The translations under genes and the position numbers were made by a program. A DNA stretch of 64,000 nucleotides, taken from positions 1-64,000 of IMG/VR virus record IMGVR_UViG_3300035698_019240; one strand, given 5' to 3'. The DNA is from a virus. Every line of letters starts with the position of its first letter. Within the stretch, counting starts at the first letter, position 1. Shown here in pieces: positions 33,999-41,976 of this stretch. The notes beneath the pieces were generated by a model. The model was given only the letters and a program-made list of their open reading frames with translations, had not been told where the DNA came from and made no database searches.

Positions 33999-34907
33999 CT
34001 ACACCTTTCTTTTACATATTTTATTTGCTAACATTCCCGTACTACAGTCCTTATCTCCGGCAGGATGTCCTATTTTGTAGTGACACCTTTTACATAAGCA
34101 CATACCGTTATTTGGATCCATTGCCTGTTCAGGATGTGTCTTAACCGGATGTATATGGTGCACAACTTCTGCCGGCTCCTCACATTTCTCACAGGTAGGA
34201 TGGAAATTATCGTATATCACTATGTTCCGTTCAATAACCTCAGTTCTCCATATGACCCTCTCCGAAGCCGTGTATATAGTACCTTCCCATTCGTTATCTT
34301 CATCATGACCATTGTGTATCTTTATCAACGCTTCTTCCGCTCCCTTCACCGATTTACCATATATAGGACACATATCCTTACAACCATCACTACAATAAAG
34401 ATCACCACTTTTCCCACATGTTTTCATCGCATTAATCCTACGCCACACTTGACCTCTTGTAGGTCTGAACACCTTCCCACAACCACTATAGTAACATTTC
34501 ACATTCAAAATATTACCATCCTCCGGGTCACGGGAACACTCATATCCAAGCAACTGTTCCGCATATAAATCATATCTCGGTATATCTCTTGTACCATACC
34601 CACCCTTCCAAGTAGGATTATTCACTCCACTAACTTTCCCCTTCGTCTCCTCAGTATGTTTTTTTCCATACATAGGATGATTTTTTCCTCCACTCACAAC
34701 ACATTTATTATCACAATAATGAAATTTAGATTTACTACCTTTACTATAAAACATTTTTCCACCACAATTCCGACATATTCCTTCAAGATATAAATTAAAA
34801 TCTATTTTACCACCCTTACCAACACCCTTTTTCCTCCATACTCCTTTCAATTTCAGGTGAGGTATCAAGATTTCTATACCAGTTTTATATTTCATTATTT
34901 TATCCAC
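33999..34907 (-). CDS. HNH homing endonuclease with NUMOD3
   Basis: 302 residues from GTG at 34907, or 298 from the ATG at 34895 (MKYKTG as in the 55264 gene). CRNCGGKMFYSKG, NUMOD3 (HPMYGKKHTEETKGKV), ECSRDPEDGNILNVKCYYSGC, FRPTRGQVWRRI, LYCSDGCKDMCPIYGK and HNH (CEKCEEPAEVVHHIHP). Nearest relative in the window is the plus-strand gene at 36083. It is first in the leftward operon behind the strand-switch promoter. Confidence 0.85.
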   Translation of the reverse strand: MDKIMKYKTGIEILIPHLKLKGVWRKKGVGKGGKIDFNLYLEGICRNCGGKMFYSKGSKSKFHYCDNKCVVSGGKNHPMYGKKHTEETKGKVSGVNNPTWKGGYGTRDIPRYDLYAEQLLGYECSRDPEDGNILNVKCYYSGCGKVFRPTRGQVWRRINAMKTCGKSGDLYCSDGCKDMCPIYGKSVKGAEEALIKIHNGHDEDNEWEGTIYTASERVIWRTEVIERNIVIYDNFHPTCEKCEEPAEVVHHIHPVKTHPEQAMDPNNGMCLCKRCHYKIGHPAGDKDCSTGMLANKICKRKV

Positions 34908-34930
34908 TTTCCTTTCACTTTTACACTATA

Positions 34931-34959
34931 AGGATAACACATTTTTTACCCATTGTAAA
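34931..34959 (-). promoter_or_regulatory. Sigma70-like leftward promoter at the strand switch
   Basis: TTTACA (34959-34954), 17 bp ending TGTGT, TATCCT (34936-34931), 24 nt before the HNH start. The spacer end matches the other early promoters. Confidence 0.6.
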
Positions 34960-36020
34960 TCTATTACATCTAAAATTTTGTGCGGACGGAAGTTGAATGT
35001 CCTAAGGTTTAACAGGTGTATTTGTAGTGTAGTCAAACGCACCTTCATATCCGTCATCGCAAAAATTAGAAAATTTAGTGGCCTAAAGGTTTGGAGCAAA
35101 GGAGCACGCTCTCCGGTATAATCACAACCGCCTCAGACGCACGGGATTTCTTTTTCCTGTTCCAATCTTGCTCCAATCTCCCGTTAGTCACTATCACATC
35201 ACGGCTACTGGGTTACTGTTCTCCTTTCTCACATCCCATACCACGGGATACACATTACTCATGCACTTATTGATCAGGAGCACAGAGGCCTCGATCCTCT
35301 ACACACCCAATACCATATTCCCGCAGGATAACATTTTTCCTGTGGGAAATGAGGAAATGTGTGGGATATTGAGATAATAAGACCCACGGCGCACAGGACT
35401 CGTTGGATATCGTTGGGATGGTGCGCGGTCTTCCACATGTGAAAGGAGGTCAATGGGTGTCAGAGTGTATGATCACTCGGACTCGCGTCAGCATATACAG
35501 AATCACGATGAAATCTGCTCCAGAATCCGGGAGGGGCCCGGAATTCAATCCTCACTACATCTTGCGCAAACCTCTCAAAAACCACTAAACCGCCCTTTAC
35601 TCACCCATATAATATAAGCAAAAACACACATTTTCCTGCTCCCGGAATCCTGGAGGGGAGGATTTGCGGTAAAGCCATGGTGTCAAAAGTTCCGACGATC
35701 TTTACCTGTCTCACTATCCGTCATTTTGCGCAGTTTATACTTTTCAATCCGGATTCCGGGAAAATCCACGATTCCCATCGGAGAATGCGTTTTTAGTGTC
35801 CAGACCCCTGGATATCTATAGTACATAACTTCTTTAATACTTGGAAAGTATATAAATATTGCTTTTCCTTTATATTTGCTTATTTTTCACTGGATTCACG
35901 AAATCCTTAGATTAACACAAATGTCCTGATACTCTTTTCCTACTTTTCAATGGTATTTGCGTAAATTGTCAAAATAGTCCCGGGCCAGCTCAATTTCAAA
36001 ACGCCGGAAATGAAGGTTAC
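34960..36020. other. 1.1-kb gene-free, G+C-richer strand-switch region
   Basis: No convincing gene on either strand. Lines I counted run 37-55% G+C, against about 30% in flanking genes. Words CCGGAAT/ATTCCGG recur near 35524, 35641 and 35752; the first two share CTGCTCC...AATCC..GGAGGGG. Palindromes such as GAGGCCTC and several GGAG/CTCC stems occur near 35100 and 35290. Transcription diverges from it. Candidates are a replication origin, a transfer/terminus region or non-coding RNAs. Confidence 0.6.
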
Positions 36021-36029
36021 AATATTATG

Positions 36030-36058
36030 TTTACATTTTATCAAAAATAATGTATAAT
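36030..36058 (+). promoter_or_regulatory. Sigma70-like rightward promoter at the strand switch
   Basis: TTTACA (36030-36035), 17-bp spacer, perfect TATAAT (36053-36058), 25 nt before the HNH start. It starts the rightward small-gene operon. Confidence 0.75.
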
Positions 36059-36082
36059 AGGTATATGAAATAAAGGAATAAA

Positions 36083-36820
36083 GTGCAAATGAAATATAGT
36101 GGGAAAAAATCTAAACCATTTACTTTCTTACATAGTGGTGTCAAGCTTTTAAAAAACACACCTGCAAAAATAAGAGAAAGTAAAAATAAAAGTACTAAGA
36201 ATAGGTGCTATGGAGAAAATCATCCTGGATGGAAAGGTGGTTATAGTATAAAAGGTATACCAACATATGATACTTACGCTCCTAAACTCTTTGCGGATGA
36301 GTGTTCCCGTGACCCGGAGGATGGTAATATCTTGAATGTGAAATGTTACTATAGTGGTTGTAAAGAATGTTTTAGGCCAAGTATAGGACAAGTCAGTGCA
36401 CGACTAACTGTTATAAAAATAGGAAATGATGGTAGAAATTTCTACTGCTCGGAAGAGTGTAAAAAATCTTGTTCTGTGTATCACATGAGAGTTGAATGGA
36501 TTATGAACCAGAATGATGGTAGAAATTTTTCAGATAATGAGGATAGATGGTATAGAGACACCCAACCAGAATTACGGGCCATGTGCTTGGAAAGAGATGG
36601 TTATATTTGTCAAACATGTGGAAAGCATGAGAGTGATCTTGATGTTTCATTACACTGTCATCATAGAGAAGGTGTATTTTGGGAACCATTGATGTCTGCT
36701 GATTTAGATATGGTTTTGACCGAGTGTGAAACATGTCATTATGATATACATAGAAAAGAAGGATGTAGGTCAGTGGATATGCAATGTCCATTTCTTGGAG
36801 CAGAAGGAGCGGATATATAG
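36083..36820 (+). CDS. HNH homing endonuclease
   Basis: 245 residues from GTG at 36083 (AAAGGA upstream) or ATG two codons later. Contains the family blocks YDTYAPKLFADECSRDPEDG, VKCYYSGCKECFRPSIGQV, FYCSEECKKSCSVY and a C-terminal HNH (RDGYICQTCGKHESD, LHCHHREG, CETCHYDIHRKEGC). The HNH end is closer to the 20134 gene, the middle to the 34.0 kb gene, so it looks mosaic. Confidence 0.85.
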   Translation: MQMKYSGKKSKPFTFLHSGVKLLKNTPAKIRESKNKSTKNRCYGENHPGWKGGYSIKGIPTYDTYAPKLFADECSRDPEDGNILNVKCYYSGCKECFRPSIGQVSARLTVIKIGNDGRNFYCSEECKKSCSVYHMRVEWIMNQNDGRNFSDNEDRWYRDTQPELRAMCLERDGYICQTCGKHESDLDVSLHCHHREGVFWEPLMSADLDMVLTECETCHYDIHRKEGCRSVDMQCPFLGAEGADI

Positions 36821-36894
36821 GTGTGAATAATGGGGGTCCGTTAGGAATCGAAACAACGATGTCCGAGGAATCGGAAAAGGAAAGGGCGTGAGTT

Positions 36895-37107
36895 ATGAAA
36901 AAAATAACAGTATGGAATCGGTTAGGAGAAAATGGTTGGAATCACAATCATATTGAGGACGGATGGGTTGAAGGATCTAAACCAAAGGCGAAAAAAGCTG
37001 AATTCAAAAGGCAGATTAGTGGTTGGAAAAATAATTTGTGGAGAAAGTCATATGAGTATTTGACTGTTGATAATAAAGTAATATGGTGGAATGGTGAAAA
37101 TAAATGA
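36895..37107 (+). CDS. Unknown 70-residue protein
   Basis: Trp/Lys-rich: WNRLGENGWNHNHIEDGWVEG and WWNGENK. Not recognised. A 75-nt gap with only a 10-codon frame separates it from the HNH gene. Confidence 0.65.
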   Translation: MKKITVWNRLGENGWNHNHIEDGWVEGSKPKAKKAEFKRQISGWKNNLWRKSYEYLTVDNKVIWWNGENK

Positions 37108-37373
37108 AGAGAAAGATCATGAAAAAAGGAAGCATTATAGTATTAAAAACTTTGGAAGAATTAAAGAAGGGAAAAACATGTGTTGCTGATAGAGGTGGTA
37201 TTTCAATAGATGGAAAATATATACGTCCGGATATGTACAACATGTTTGGGAAAAAGCATGTGATAGAAGACATATATTATGTATGGAATGGTAGTATTAT
37301 TGAAATAAAACATGAACGAAGTAATTGGTATATAAGAGAAGAATGGATTGAAAAGGTATTGAAAGGAAAATAG
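37104..37373 (+). CDS. Untailed relative of the MF..FG proteins
   Basis: 89 residues: KKGSIIVLKTLEELKKGKTCV, GGISIDGKYIRPDMYNMFGKKHVIEDIYYV, WYIREEWIEKV then stop, with LKGK where tailed relatives carry the peptide. It shows the body can exist without the tail. Confidence 0.75.
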   Translation: MKRKIMKKGSIIVLKTLEELKKGKTCVADRGGISIDGKYIRPDMYNMFGKKHVIEDIYYVWNGSIIEIKHERSNWYIREEWIEKVLKGK

Positions 37374-37374
37374 T

Positions 37375-37551
37375 ATGGAAAAGTATTCAAGAAAGTGGAA
37401 GTATGTTAGTAATGACAATGGTATAATTACCAAGAGATTGAAGGTTCCTAACGGTTGGATAGTTAAGTCCTGGATGGATGGTAGTCCTGATTCGTTGAAT
37501 ATGTTATTTGTTCCAGAAGATCAGGCACATTACTGGGAGTTAGAAAAATAA
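37375..37551 (+). CDS. 58-residue small protein
   Basis: MEKYSRKWKYVSNDNGIITK, VPNGWIVKSWMDGSPDS, HYWELEK. Starts two bases after the previous stop and ends TAA directly before the next ATG. Not recognised. Confidence 0.65.
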   Translation: MEKYSRKWKYVSNDNGIITKRLKVPNGWIVKSWMDGSPDSLNMLFVPEDQAHYWELEK

Positions 37552-37803
37552 ATGAGTGCCATTCAAATAGGAGATAGAGTAATATTAACAACTGATAGGT
37601 ACGATAGTAGTGCTATGAATCCTCGTTATGATAAAACAGGAATTAAAGGAAATGTAACGAGGATAGTATATATGGACAGAAAAACAAGGATATATGTTAA
37701 ATGGGATACTGGAAGGAATAATGGATATGATGTGTCGGACTTAGAAGTTGCTGATAACATCATCATTGATGTGGATGACCTGTTCTCGGAGATTGATATA
37801 TGA
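37552..37803 (+). CDS. Tailed small protein, SH3-like body
   Basis: 83 residues: QIGDRVILTTDRYDSSAMNPRYDKTGIKGNV, IYVKWDTGRNNGYDVSDLEV, tail IIDVDDLFSEIDI. First tailed gene of this arm. Confidence 0.8.
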   Translation: MSAIQIGDRVILTTDRYDSSAMNPRYDKTGIKGNVTRIVYMDRKTRIYVKWDTGRNNGYDVSDLEVADNIIIDVDDLFSEIDI

Positions 37804-38027
37804 TAGTTGGAGATACAGTAAGGTTAACGACCGACAGGTATGGTAATTGTGATGTAAATCCTTGTTATGATAAAACAGGAGTTGAAGGAGAAGTAACTGA
37901 TATAGAAGAAGGTACTATATATGTTAAATGGGATAATGGAAGGAATAATGTATATGTTAAGTCGGACTTAGGAGTTATTCTTCCTATTATAGATGTGGAC
38001 GACCTGTTCTCGGAGATTGAGATATGA
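37800..38027 (+). CDS. Tailed small protein, SH3-like body
   Basis: 75 residues: VGDTVRLTTDRYGNCDVNPCYDKTGVEGEV, YVKWDNGRNNVYVKSDL, tail IIDVDDLFSEIEI. Closest paralogue is its upstream neighbour, a recent tandem duplication. Confidence 0.8.
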   Translation: MIVGDTVRLTTDRYGNCDVNPCYDKTGVEGEVTDIEEGTIYVKWDNGRNNVYVKSDLGVILPIIDVDDLFSEIEI

Positions 38028-38266
38028 AGTTTAAAGTTGGAGATAGAGTAAAACTAATAACAAAAAGACATGGTGTAGGTTATTCTAATCCTTATTGGCC
38101 AAAATATGGAATAGAAGGTGTTATAACGGAAACATGGCAGGACATAACTTTTTATGTCAAATGGGATAATACGGGGAAAAATAGTTATAGTTCTAATGAT
38201 TTGGAATTAGTAGATGTTAAACCTCTTATAGATGTGGATGAACTGTTTGAAGGGATAGAGATATGA
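38024..38266 (+). CDS. Tailed small protein, SH3-like body
   Basis: 80 residues: KVGDRVKLITKRHGVGYSNPYWPKYGIEGVI, YVKWDNTGKNSYSSNDLELV, tail LIDVDELFEGIEI. The NPYWP segment links it to the protein at 40794. Confidence 0.8.
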   Translation: MKFKVGDRVKLITKRHGVGYSNPYWPKYGIEGVITETWQDITFYVKWDNTGKNSYSSNDLELVDVKPLIDVDELFEGIEI

Positions 38267-38508
38267 AAGTCGGAGATAGAGTAAGGTTAACAAAGGATCG
38301 TTTTACATTGTGTGAGGAAAATCCAAAATGGCCTGAGTATGATGTTCTTGGTGTTATTGCTTATATCGGAAATTCAAATATGGAAATGAATATAAGGGTA
38401 GATTGGGATAATGGACATAATAATATTTATGATAACTTTGATTTAAGAATTATAGAAGATAAACCTATTATAGATGTAGATGAACTATTTAAGGAGATAG
38501 AGATATGA
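38263..38508 (+). CDS. Tailed small protein, SH3-like body
   Basis: 81 residues: KVGDRVRLTKDRFTLCEENPKWPEYDVLGVI, RVDWDNGHNNIYDNFDLRII, tail [13 protein letters not shown]. Its tail codons (AAGGAGATAGAGATATGA) supply the ribosome site and ATGA start of alanine dehydrogenase. Confidence 0.8.
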   Translation: MKVGDRVRLTKDRFTLCEENPKWPEYDVLGVIAYIGNSNMEMNIRVDWDNGHNNIYDNFDLRIIEDKPIIDVDELFKEIEI

Positions 38509-39617
38509 TAGTTGGAATTTTAAAAGAGATTATGGATAGTGAAAATCGTGTTTCAATGACTCCGGCAGGAGTCGAGGTAATTAAAAAGAATGGTCATACT
38601 GTTCTAATAGAAAAGGATGCCGGTAAAAAAAGTGGTTTTGAAAACAGTGAATATGTTAAGGCAGGAGGCAACATTGTATTAAAACCTGATGATATCTATA
38701 AATGCGCTGATATGGTAATGCATGTTAAAGAACCTCTACCTGTTGAATATGGATATTTCAGAAAAGATCAGATTATCTTTACATTTTTACACTTGGCTGC
38801 AAAAAAAGAACTCACTAATACCCTTATAAGAAAACGTTCTGTTGCTATTGCATATGAAACCATTCAAAAAAAGGATGGCTCTTTACCATTGCTTATACCC
38901 ATGAGTGAGGTGGCTGGAAGGATGTCTATTCAGGCGGGAGCGAAGTGTCTTGAAATGACCTATGGTGGTCAGGGCATACTACTCGGTGGAGTTCCCGGTG
39001 TACAGCCCGGCATGGTTGTAATTTTAGGCGGTGGTGTAGCCGGTGTAAATGCGGCGAAGATAGCATCAGGTTTTGGTGCAAGGGTTTACCTATTGGATAT
39101 TAATCAGGAACGCCTACGATATTTGAGTGATGTTATGCCGAAAAATTGTTTTCCTATAATGTCAAGTCCTTCAAAAATTCGTGAGTTATTAAAGGAAGCC
39201 GATCTTGTTGTAGGTGCTGTTCTAATACCAGGAGCCAAGGCCCCTAAACTTGTAACAAGAGAAATATTAAAGACCATGAAAAAAGGTTCCGTTATAGTTG
39301 ATATTGCTATAGACCAGGGAGGGTGTTTTGAAACATCCAAACCCACTACACATTCAAACCCGACTTACATTGTAGACGGTGTTATTCATTATTGTGTTGC
39401 AAATATGCCCGGAGCTGTGGCAAAAACTTCAACCCTTGCCCTTACTAATGTTACATTACCTTATGCTGTTGATATAGCAAATAAGGGATGGGAAAAAGCG
39501 GCCAGGGAAAATCCTGAAATCATGATGGGATTGAATGTGGTAAAAGGAAAGGTAACATGTAAAGGTGTGGCAGATGCTTTTAAACTTGAATATGCTCCTA
39601 TTGAAAGTTGGGGATAG
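38505..39617 (+). CDS. ald: Alanine dehydrogenase
   Basis: 370 residues, full length for the family. Catalytic residues known from Bacillus/Mycobacterium enzymes are in register: R15 (ENRVSM), K75 (HVKEP), H96 (FTFLHLAA) and D270 (DIAIDQGG). The NAD-binding loop reads [16 protein letters not shown] (173-188). It interconverts L-alanine with pyruvate and ammonia using NAD. The gene is translationally coupled inside the tailed-protein array, carries no tail, and looks intact, so an active phage-borne enzyme is likely. G+C-richer codons than neighbours suggest later acquisition. Confidence 0.95.
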   Translation: MIVGILKEIMDSENRVSMTPAGVEVIKKNGHTVLIEKDAGKKSGFENSEYVKAGGNIVLKPDDIYKCADMVMHVKEPLPVEYGYFRKDQIIFTFLHLAAKKELTNTLIRKRSVAIAYETIQKKDGSLPLLIPMSEVAGRMSIQAGAKCLEMTYGGQGILLGGVPGVQPGMVVILGGGVAGVNAAKIASGFGARVYLLDINQERLRYLSDVMPKNCFPIMSSPSKIRELLKEADLVVGAVLIPGAKAPKLVTREILKTMKKGSVIVDIAIDQGGCFETSKPTTHSNPTYIVDGVIHYCVANMPGAVAKTSTLALTNVTLPYAVDIANKGWEKAARENPEIMMGLNVVKGKVTCKGVADAFKLEYAPIESWG

Positions 39618-39795
39618 AGTATATAACCAGAATCATGAGGGAATCGTTGTACGGATTGATTATAATTTACGTCATCCAATATATGTTGAATGGGATGGTT
39701 CTTGTTTTCATTATTGCTACTATGCTAACGAATTGGGATTGTTGATTGAAAACATCATAGATGTTGATGAGTTGTTTGAGGATATAGAGATATGA
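39592..39795 (+). CDS. Tailed small protein, SH3-like body
   Basis: About 67 residues from ATG 39592 (or TTG 39601, MKVGDRV), overlapping the alanine dehydrogenase end by ~26 nt. [37 protein letters not shown], tail IIDVDELFEDIEI. Confidence 0.75.
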   Translation: MLLLKVGDRVYNQNHEGIVVRIDYNLRHPIYVEWDGSCFHYCYYANELGLLIENIIDVDELFEDIEI

Positions 39796-40064
39796 ATGCA
39801 ATAACTGTTGAAATATTGATGAGTATATTTGGGGTTCTTACTTCTTTTCAAATAATACCTCAATGTGTTAGGATACATCGTAGAAGAAAAAGTGACGATC
39901 TTAGCCTTTGGACTATGTATATTAGTATAATACAACAGGTTTTATGGTTAGGATATGCTATTTGGAAACCTGTTATATGTCTAGTTGTAACAGAAGGTGT
40001 TTGGTTAACACTTTTAATAGTCTTGTTATGTTTTATATTTAAATATAGAGGAAAAAGAGATTGA
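39792..40064 (+). CDS. PQ-loop (SemiSWEET-like) membrane protein
   Basis: 90 residues with three predicted spans: VEILMSIFGVLTSFQIIPQ, LWTMYISIIQQVLWLGYAIW and VICLVVTEGVWLTLLIVLLC. The PQ motif (Q20-IIPQ-24) followed by RIHRRRKSDDLSLW matches the signature of SemiSWEET/PQ-loop proteins, which dimerise to transport sugars or other small solutes. Size fits a bacterial SemiSWEET (~90). Substrate unknown. Coupled to the tailed array. Confidence 0.8.
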   Translation: MNAITVEILMSIFGVLTSFQIIPQCVRIHRRRKSDDLSLWTMYISIIQQVLWLGYAIWKPVICLVVTEGVWLTLLIVLLCFIFKYRGKRD

Positions 40065-40067
40065 TAT

Positions 40068-40340
40068 ATGAGTACATTTATTGTTGAACTATTTATGACT
40101 ATATTAGGCACAATTGGTGCTTGTCAAATAATACCTCAATGTGTTAGGATACATCGTAGAGAAAAAAGTGATGATATTAGCTTTTGGACTATTGGTATTA
40201 ATATAATGTCCCAGTCAGTGTGGTTAGTGTATTCCTTTTGGAAATTTGTACCATGTATGATTATATCCGGTTCCGTTTGGTTAACACTTTTACTGATAAT
40301 GTTAGGATTGGTAGTGAAGCATAGAGGGGAAAATAAATGA
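40068..40340 (+). CDS. Second PQ-loop (SemiSWEET-like) membrane protein
   Basis: 90 residues, paralogue of its left neighbour: IVELFMTILGTIGACQIIPQCVRIHRREKSDD is shared in part, spans 2 and 3 diverged. Two different subunits side by side could form a heterodimer, as tandem fused halves do in SWEETs. Stop ATGA couples it to the next tailed gene. Confidence 0.8.
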   Translation: MSTFIVELFMTILGTIGACQIIPQCVRIHRREKSDDISFWTIGINIMSQSVWLVYSFWKFVPCMIISGSVWLTLLLIMLGLVVKHRGENK

Positions 40341-40585
40341 AAAAATGGAAAGTAGGAGATAGGGTAGTACTGAATAACAACATTTATGGTGATAGTCCTA
40401 GTAACCCTTTTATAGACCAAACAGAAGGTACAATTAGAGAGGTTGATGATCCTTCTTTTTATGGTCAAAATATAGTAGTGGACTGGTTGAATGGTAGTCA
40501 TAATTGTTATTATTCTAGTGATTTAAAGGAAGTTGAAGAAAATATAATAGATGTTGATGAACTATTTTCGGAGATAGATATATGA
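40337..40585 (+). CDS. Tailed small protein, SH3-like body
   Basis: 82 residues: KVGDRVVLNNNIYGDSPSNPFIDQTEGTI, VVDWLNGSHNCYYSSDL, tail IIDVDELFSEIDI. Confidence 0.8.
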   Translation: MKKWKVGDRVVLNNNIYGDSPSNPFIDQTEGTIREVDDPSFYGQNIVVDWLNGSHNCYYSSDLKEVEENIIDVDELFSEIDI

Positions 40586-40797
40586 AGTTAAAAATTGGAA
40601 ACAGAGTGGCATGGTATGGAGATCAAAGTTTTACTCGTAAAGGAACAGTAAAGAATATATCAAATATTTCCAAGTTTCCTTATTTAATACTATGGGATGA
40701 TGGAAGTCGTGGATGGTACAGTGAATCATTTATAGTATTAATGGATGATGATAAAATTATGGATGTTGAAGAATTATTTAAGGAGATTGAGATATGA
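40582..40797 (+). CDS. Tailed small protein, SH3-like body
   Basis: 71 residues, diverged: KIGNRVAWYGDQSFTRKGTV, LILWDDGSRGWYSESFIVL, tail [13 protein letters not shown]. Confidence 0.8.
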   Translation: MKLKIGNRVAWYGDQSFTRKGTVKNISNISKFPYLILWDDGSRGWYSESFIVLMDDDKIMDVEELFKEIEI

Positions 40798-41045
40798 AGT
40801 TAAAAATTGGAGATGAGGTAAAATTAATAACCAAAAAGCATGGTATTAGTAATAATAATCCTTACTGGCCCGATTATAAAAAAATAGGAACTATTGATCG
40901 TATACATAATACAGGGGGTCTGAATATTAGAGTTGTGTGGGAATTAGGAGGTATGTGTCATAATGTTTATAGTAGTTCAGATTTAGAATTGGTAGATGAA
41001 CCTATTATGGATGTTGAAGAATTATTTGGAGATATAGATATATAA
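40794..41045 (+). CDS. Tailed small protein, SH3-like body
   Basis: 83 residues: KIGDEVKLITKKHGISNNNPYWPDYKKIGTI, HNVYSSSDLELV, tail IMDVEELFGDIDI. Junction here is TAATG rather than ATGA. Confidence 0.8.
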   Translation: MKLKIGDEVKLITKKHGISNNNPYWPDYKKIGTIDRIHNTGGLNIRVVWELGGMCHNVYSSSDLELVDEPIMDVEELFGDIDI

Positions 41046-41278
41046 TGCGGAAAGTAGGAGATAGAGTAAAATTAACAAGTATAGTTCACGGTATATCTGA
41101 TAGTAATCCATATTTTCTAAAATACAAAATCTTGGGAACCGTTTATAAAGTTTTAGGTTTAGAATGGACTTGTCCATTTAAAGTTAAATGGGATAATGGT
41201 ATAAAGAATGGATATAATTCATGGGATCTAGAAGACTCGGAATATATTATTGGTCTTGATGAGTTGTTTGAATTATGA
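41045..41278 (+). CDS. SH3-like small protein with shortened tail
   Basis: 77 residues: KVGDRVKLTSIVHGISDSNPYFLKYKILGTV, FKVKWDNGIKNGYNSWDL, ending IIGLDELFEL. The tail lacks the last four residues. Good natural test of which tail positions matter. Confidence 0.8.
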   Translation: MRKVGDRVKLTSIVHGISDSNPYFLKYKILGTVYKVLGLEWTCPFKVKWDNGIKNGYNSWDLEDSEYIIGLDELFEL

Positions 41279-41448
41279 TGATTTGTCCCATGGCTGATAA
41301 ATGTATATGTTATACATGTACTCATAGAATACCTCATAAACACTGTGACGGTCTATCATGTTTAAGACATGTTGATAATAAATGGCCTCATGTTTGTATA
41401 CCACTTATCATTGATATAGATGATTTATTTTCTGATGTTGAAGTATAA
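41275..41448 (+). CDS. Tailed small protein, Cys/His body
   Basis: 57 residues: ICPMADKCICYTCTHRIPHKHC, CLRHVDNKWPHVC, tail IIDIDDLFSDVEV, a conservative variant. Last gene before a new promoter. Confidence 0.75.
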   Translation: MMICPMADKCICYTCTHRIPHKHCDGLSCLRHVDNKWPHVCIPLIIDIDDLFSDVEV

Positions 41449-41472
41449 ACCATATTTGAAATAAATGCTTTA

Positions 41473-41501
41473 TTTACATTTTGTTTATTTTATGTTAAAC
41501 T
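41473..41501 (+). promoter_or_regulatory. Sigma70-like early promoter
   Basis: TTTACA (41473-41478), 17 bp ending ATGT, TAAACT (41496-41501), 27 nt before the ATG at 41528. Confidence 0.65.
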
Positions 41502-41527
41502 AGATATAGAATTTAAAGGAGAATATA

Positions 41528-41740
41528 ATGGGTGAAAAGTTATTAGATAATGGAGATCAATATTTACCAGAGCAGTATATTAAATACTGTGACAATTTAC
41601 AGGAAGACAGTGAGGTCACATGGGACGATTTTTTTGATCATGTTAATCTTTCAAGTGATAAGAGGTCAGACTTTCTTATAGCTGCTATATATAAACAAGC
41701 ACTGGAGACATTAAGTGTGGAAGTAGACTATCAAATATAA
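41528..41740 (+). CDS. Unknown 70-residue acidic protein
   Basis: Helical: YLPEQYIKYCDNLQEDSEVTW, DFLIAAIYKQALETL. Not recognised. RBS AAAGGAGAATATA. One-base overlap with the next gene. Confidence 0.7.
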   Translation: MGEKLLDNGDQYLPEQYIKYCDNLQEDSEVTWDDFFDHVNLSSDKRSDFLIAAIYKQALETLSVEVDYQI

Positions 41741-41976
41741 TGAGAAAAGGATTAAATATAAATTGTATTCATTTTAAAGGTCCTTCAAGTTGTCCACGAA
41801 AACCTAAAAGACTTGGATTTTTAATGGCTAAATGTCATTTGGCTAACGATCTTACAAAAACTTGTGCTATTCAGGAAAAATACCCAAGACCATCCCATCC
41901 ACCTCCACCTCCACCACCAAAGAGAGTTATCAGTGAAGATGTAGGTTGGAAATATATAAAGAGAAGGAAAGGATAA
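41740..41976 (+). CDS. Small Cys- and Pro-rich protein
   Basis: 78 residues: NCIHFKGPSSCPRKPKRLGFLMAKCHLANDLTKTC holds four Cys with His, followed by HPPPPPPPKR and a basic end. Likely one metal site. Function unknown. Confidence 0.7.
   Translation: MRKGLNINCIHFKGPSSCPRKPKRLGFLMAKCHLANDLTKTCAIQEKYPRPSHPPPPPPPKRVISEDVGWKYIKRRKG

Larger units (their letters stand above)
37552..41448 (+). repeat. Plus-strand array of genes sharing the C-terminal peptide
   Basis: Ten of thirteen genes end with the shared tail (consensus as in the minus array), mostly on SH3-like bodies. Non-tailed exceptions are alanine dehydrogenase and the two PQ-loop proteins. Junctions are again ATATGA. Tails near the right end decay (GLDELFEL, IDIDDLFSDVEV). 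Confidence 0.9.

Noticed and set aside
35851-35858. Plus-strand TATAAATA in the gene-free region
   Set aside because: No late-type gene follows it; a sigma70-like promoter is closer to the next gene.
34960-36020. Coding frames of 60-70 codons in the strand-switch region
   Set aside because: They lack ribosome sites, have odd composition and no similarity to any gene in the window.
25410-41448. CRISPR-like array from the recurring ~40-nt gene ends
   Set aside because: The repeated units are 190-300 nt apart, lie in one reading frame each, and code for protein ends; no constant spacer length.
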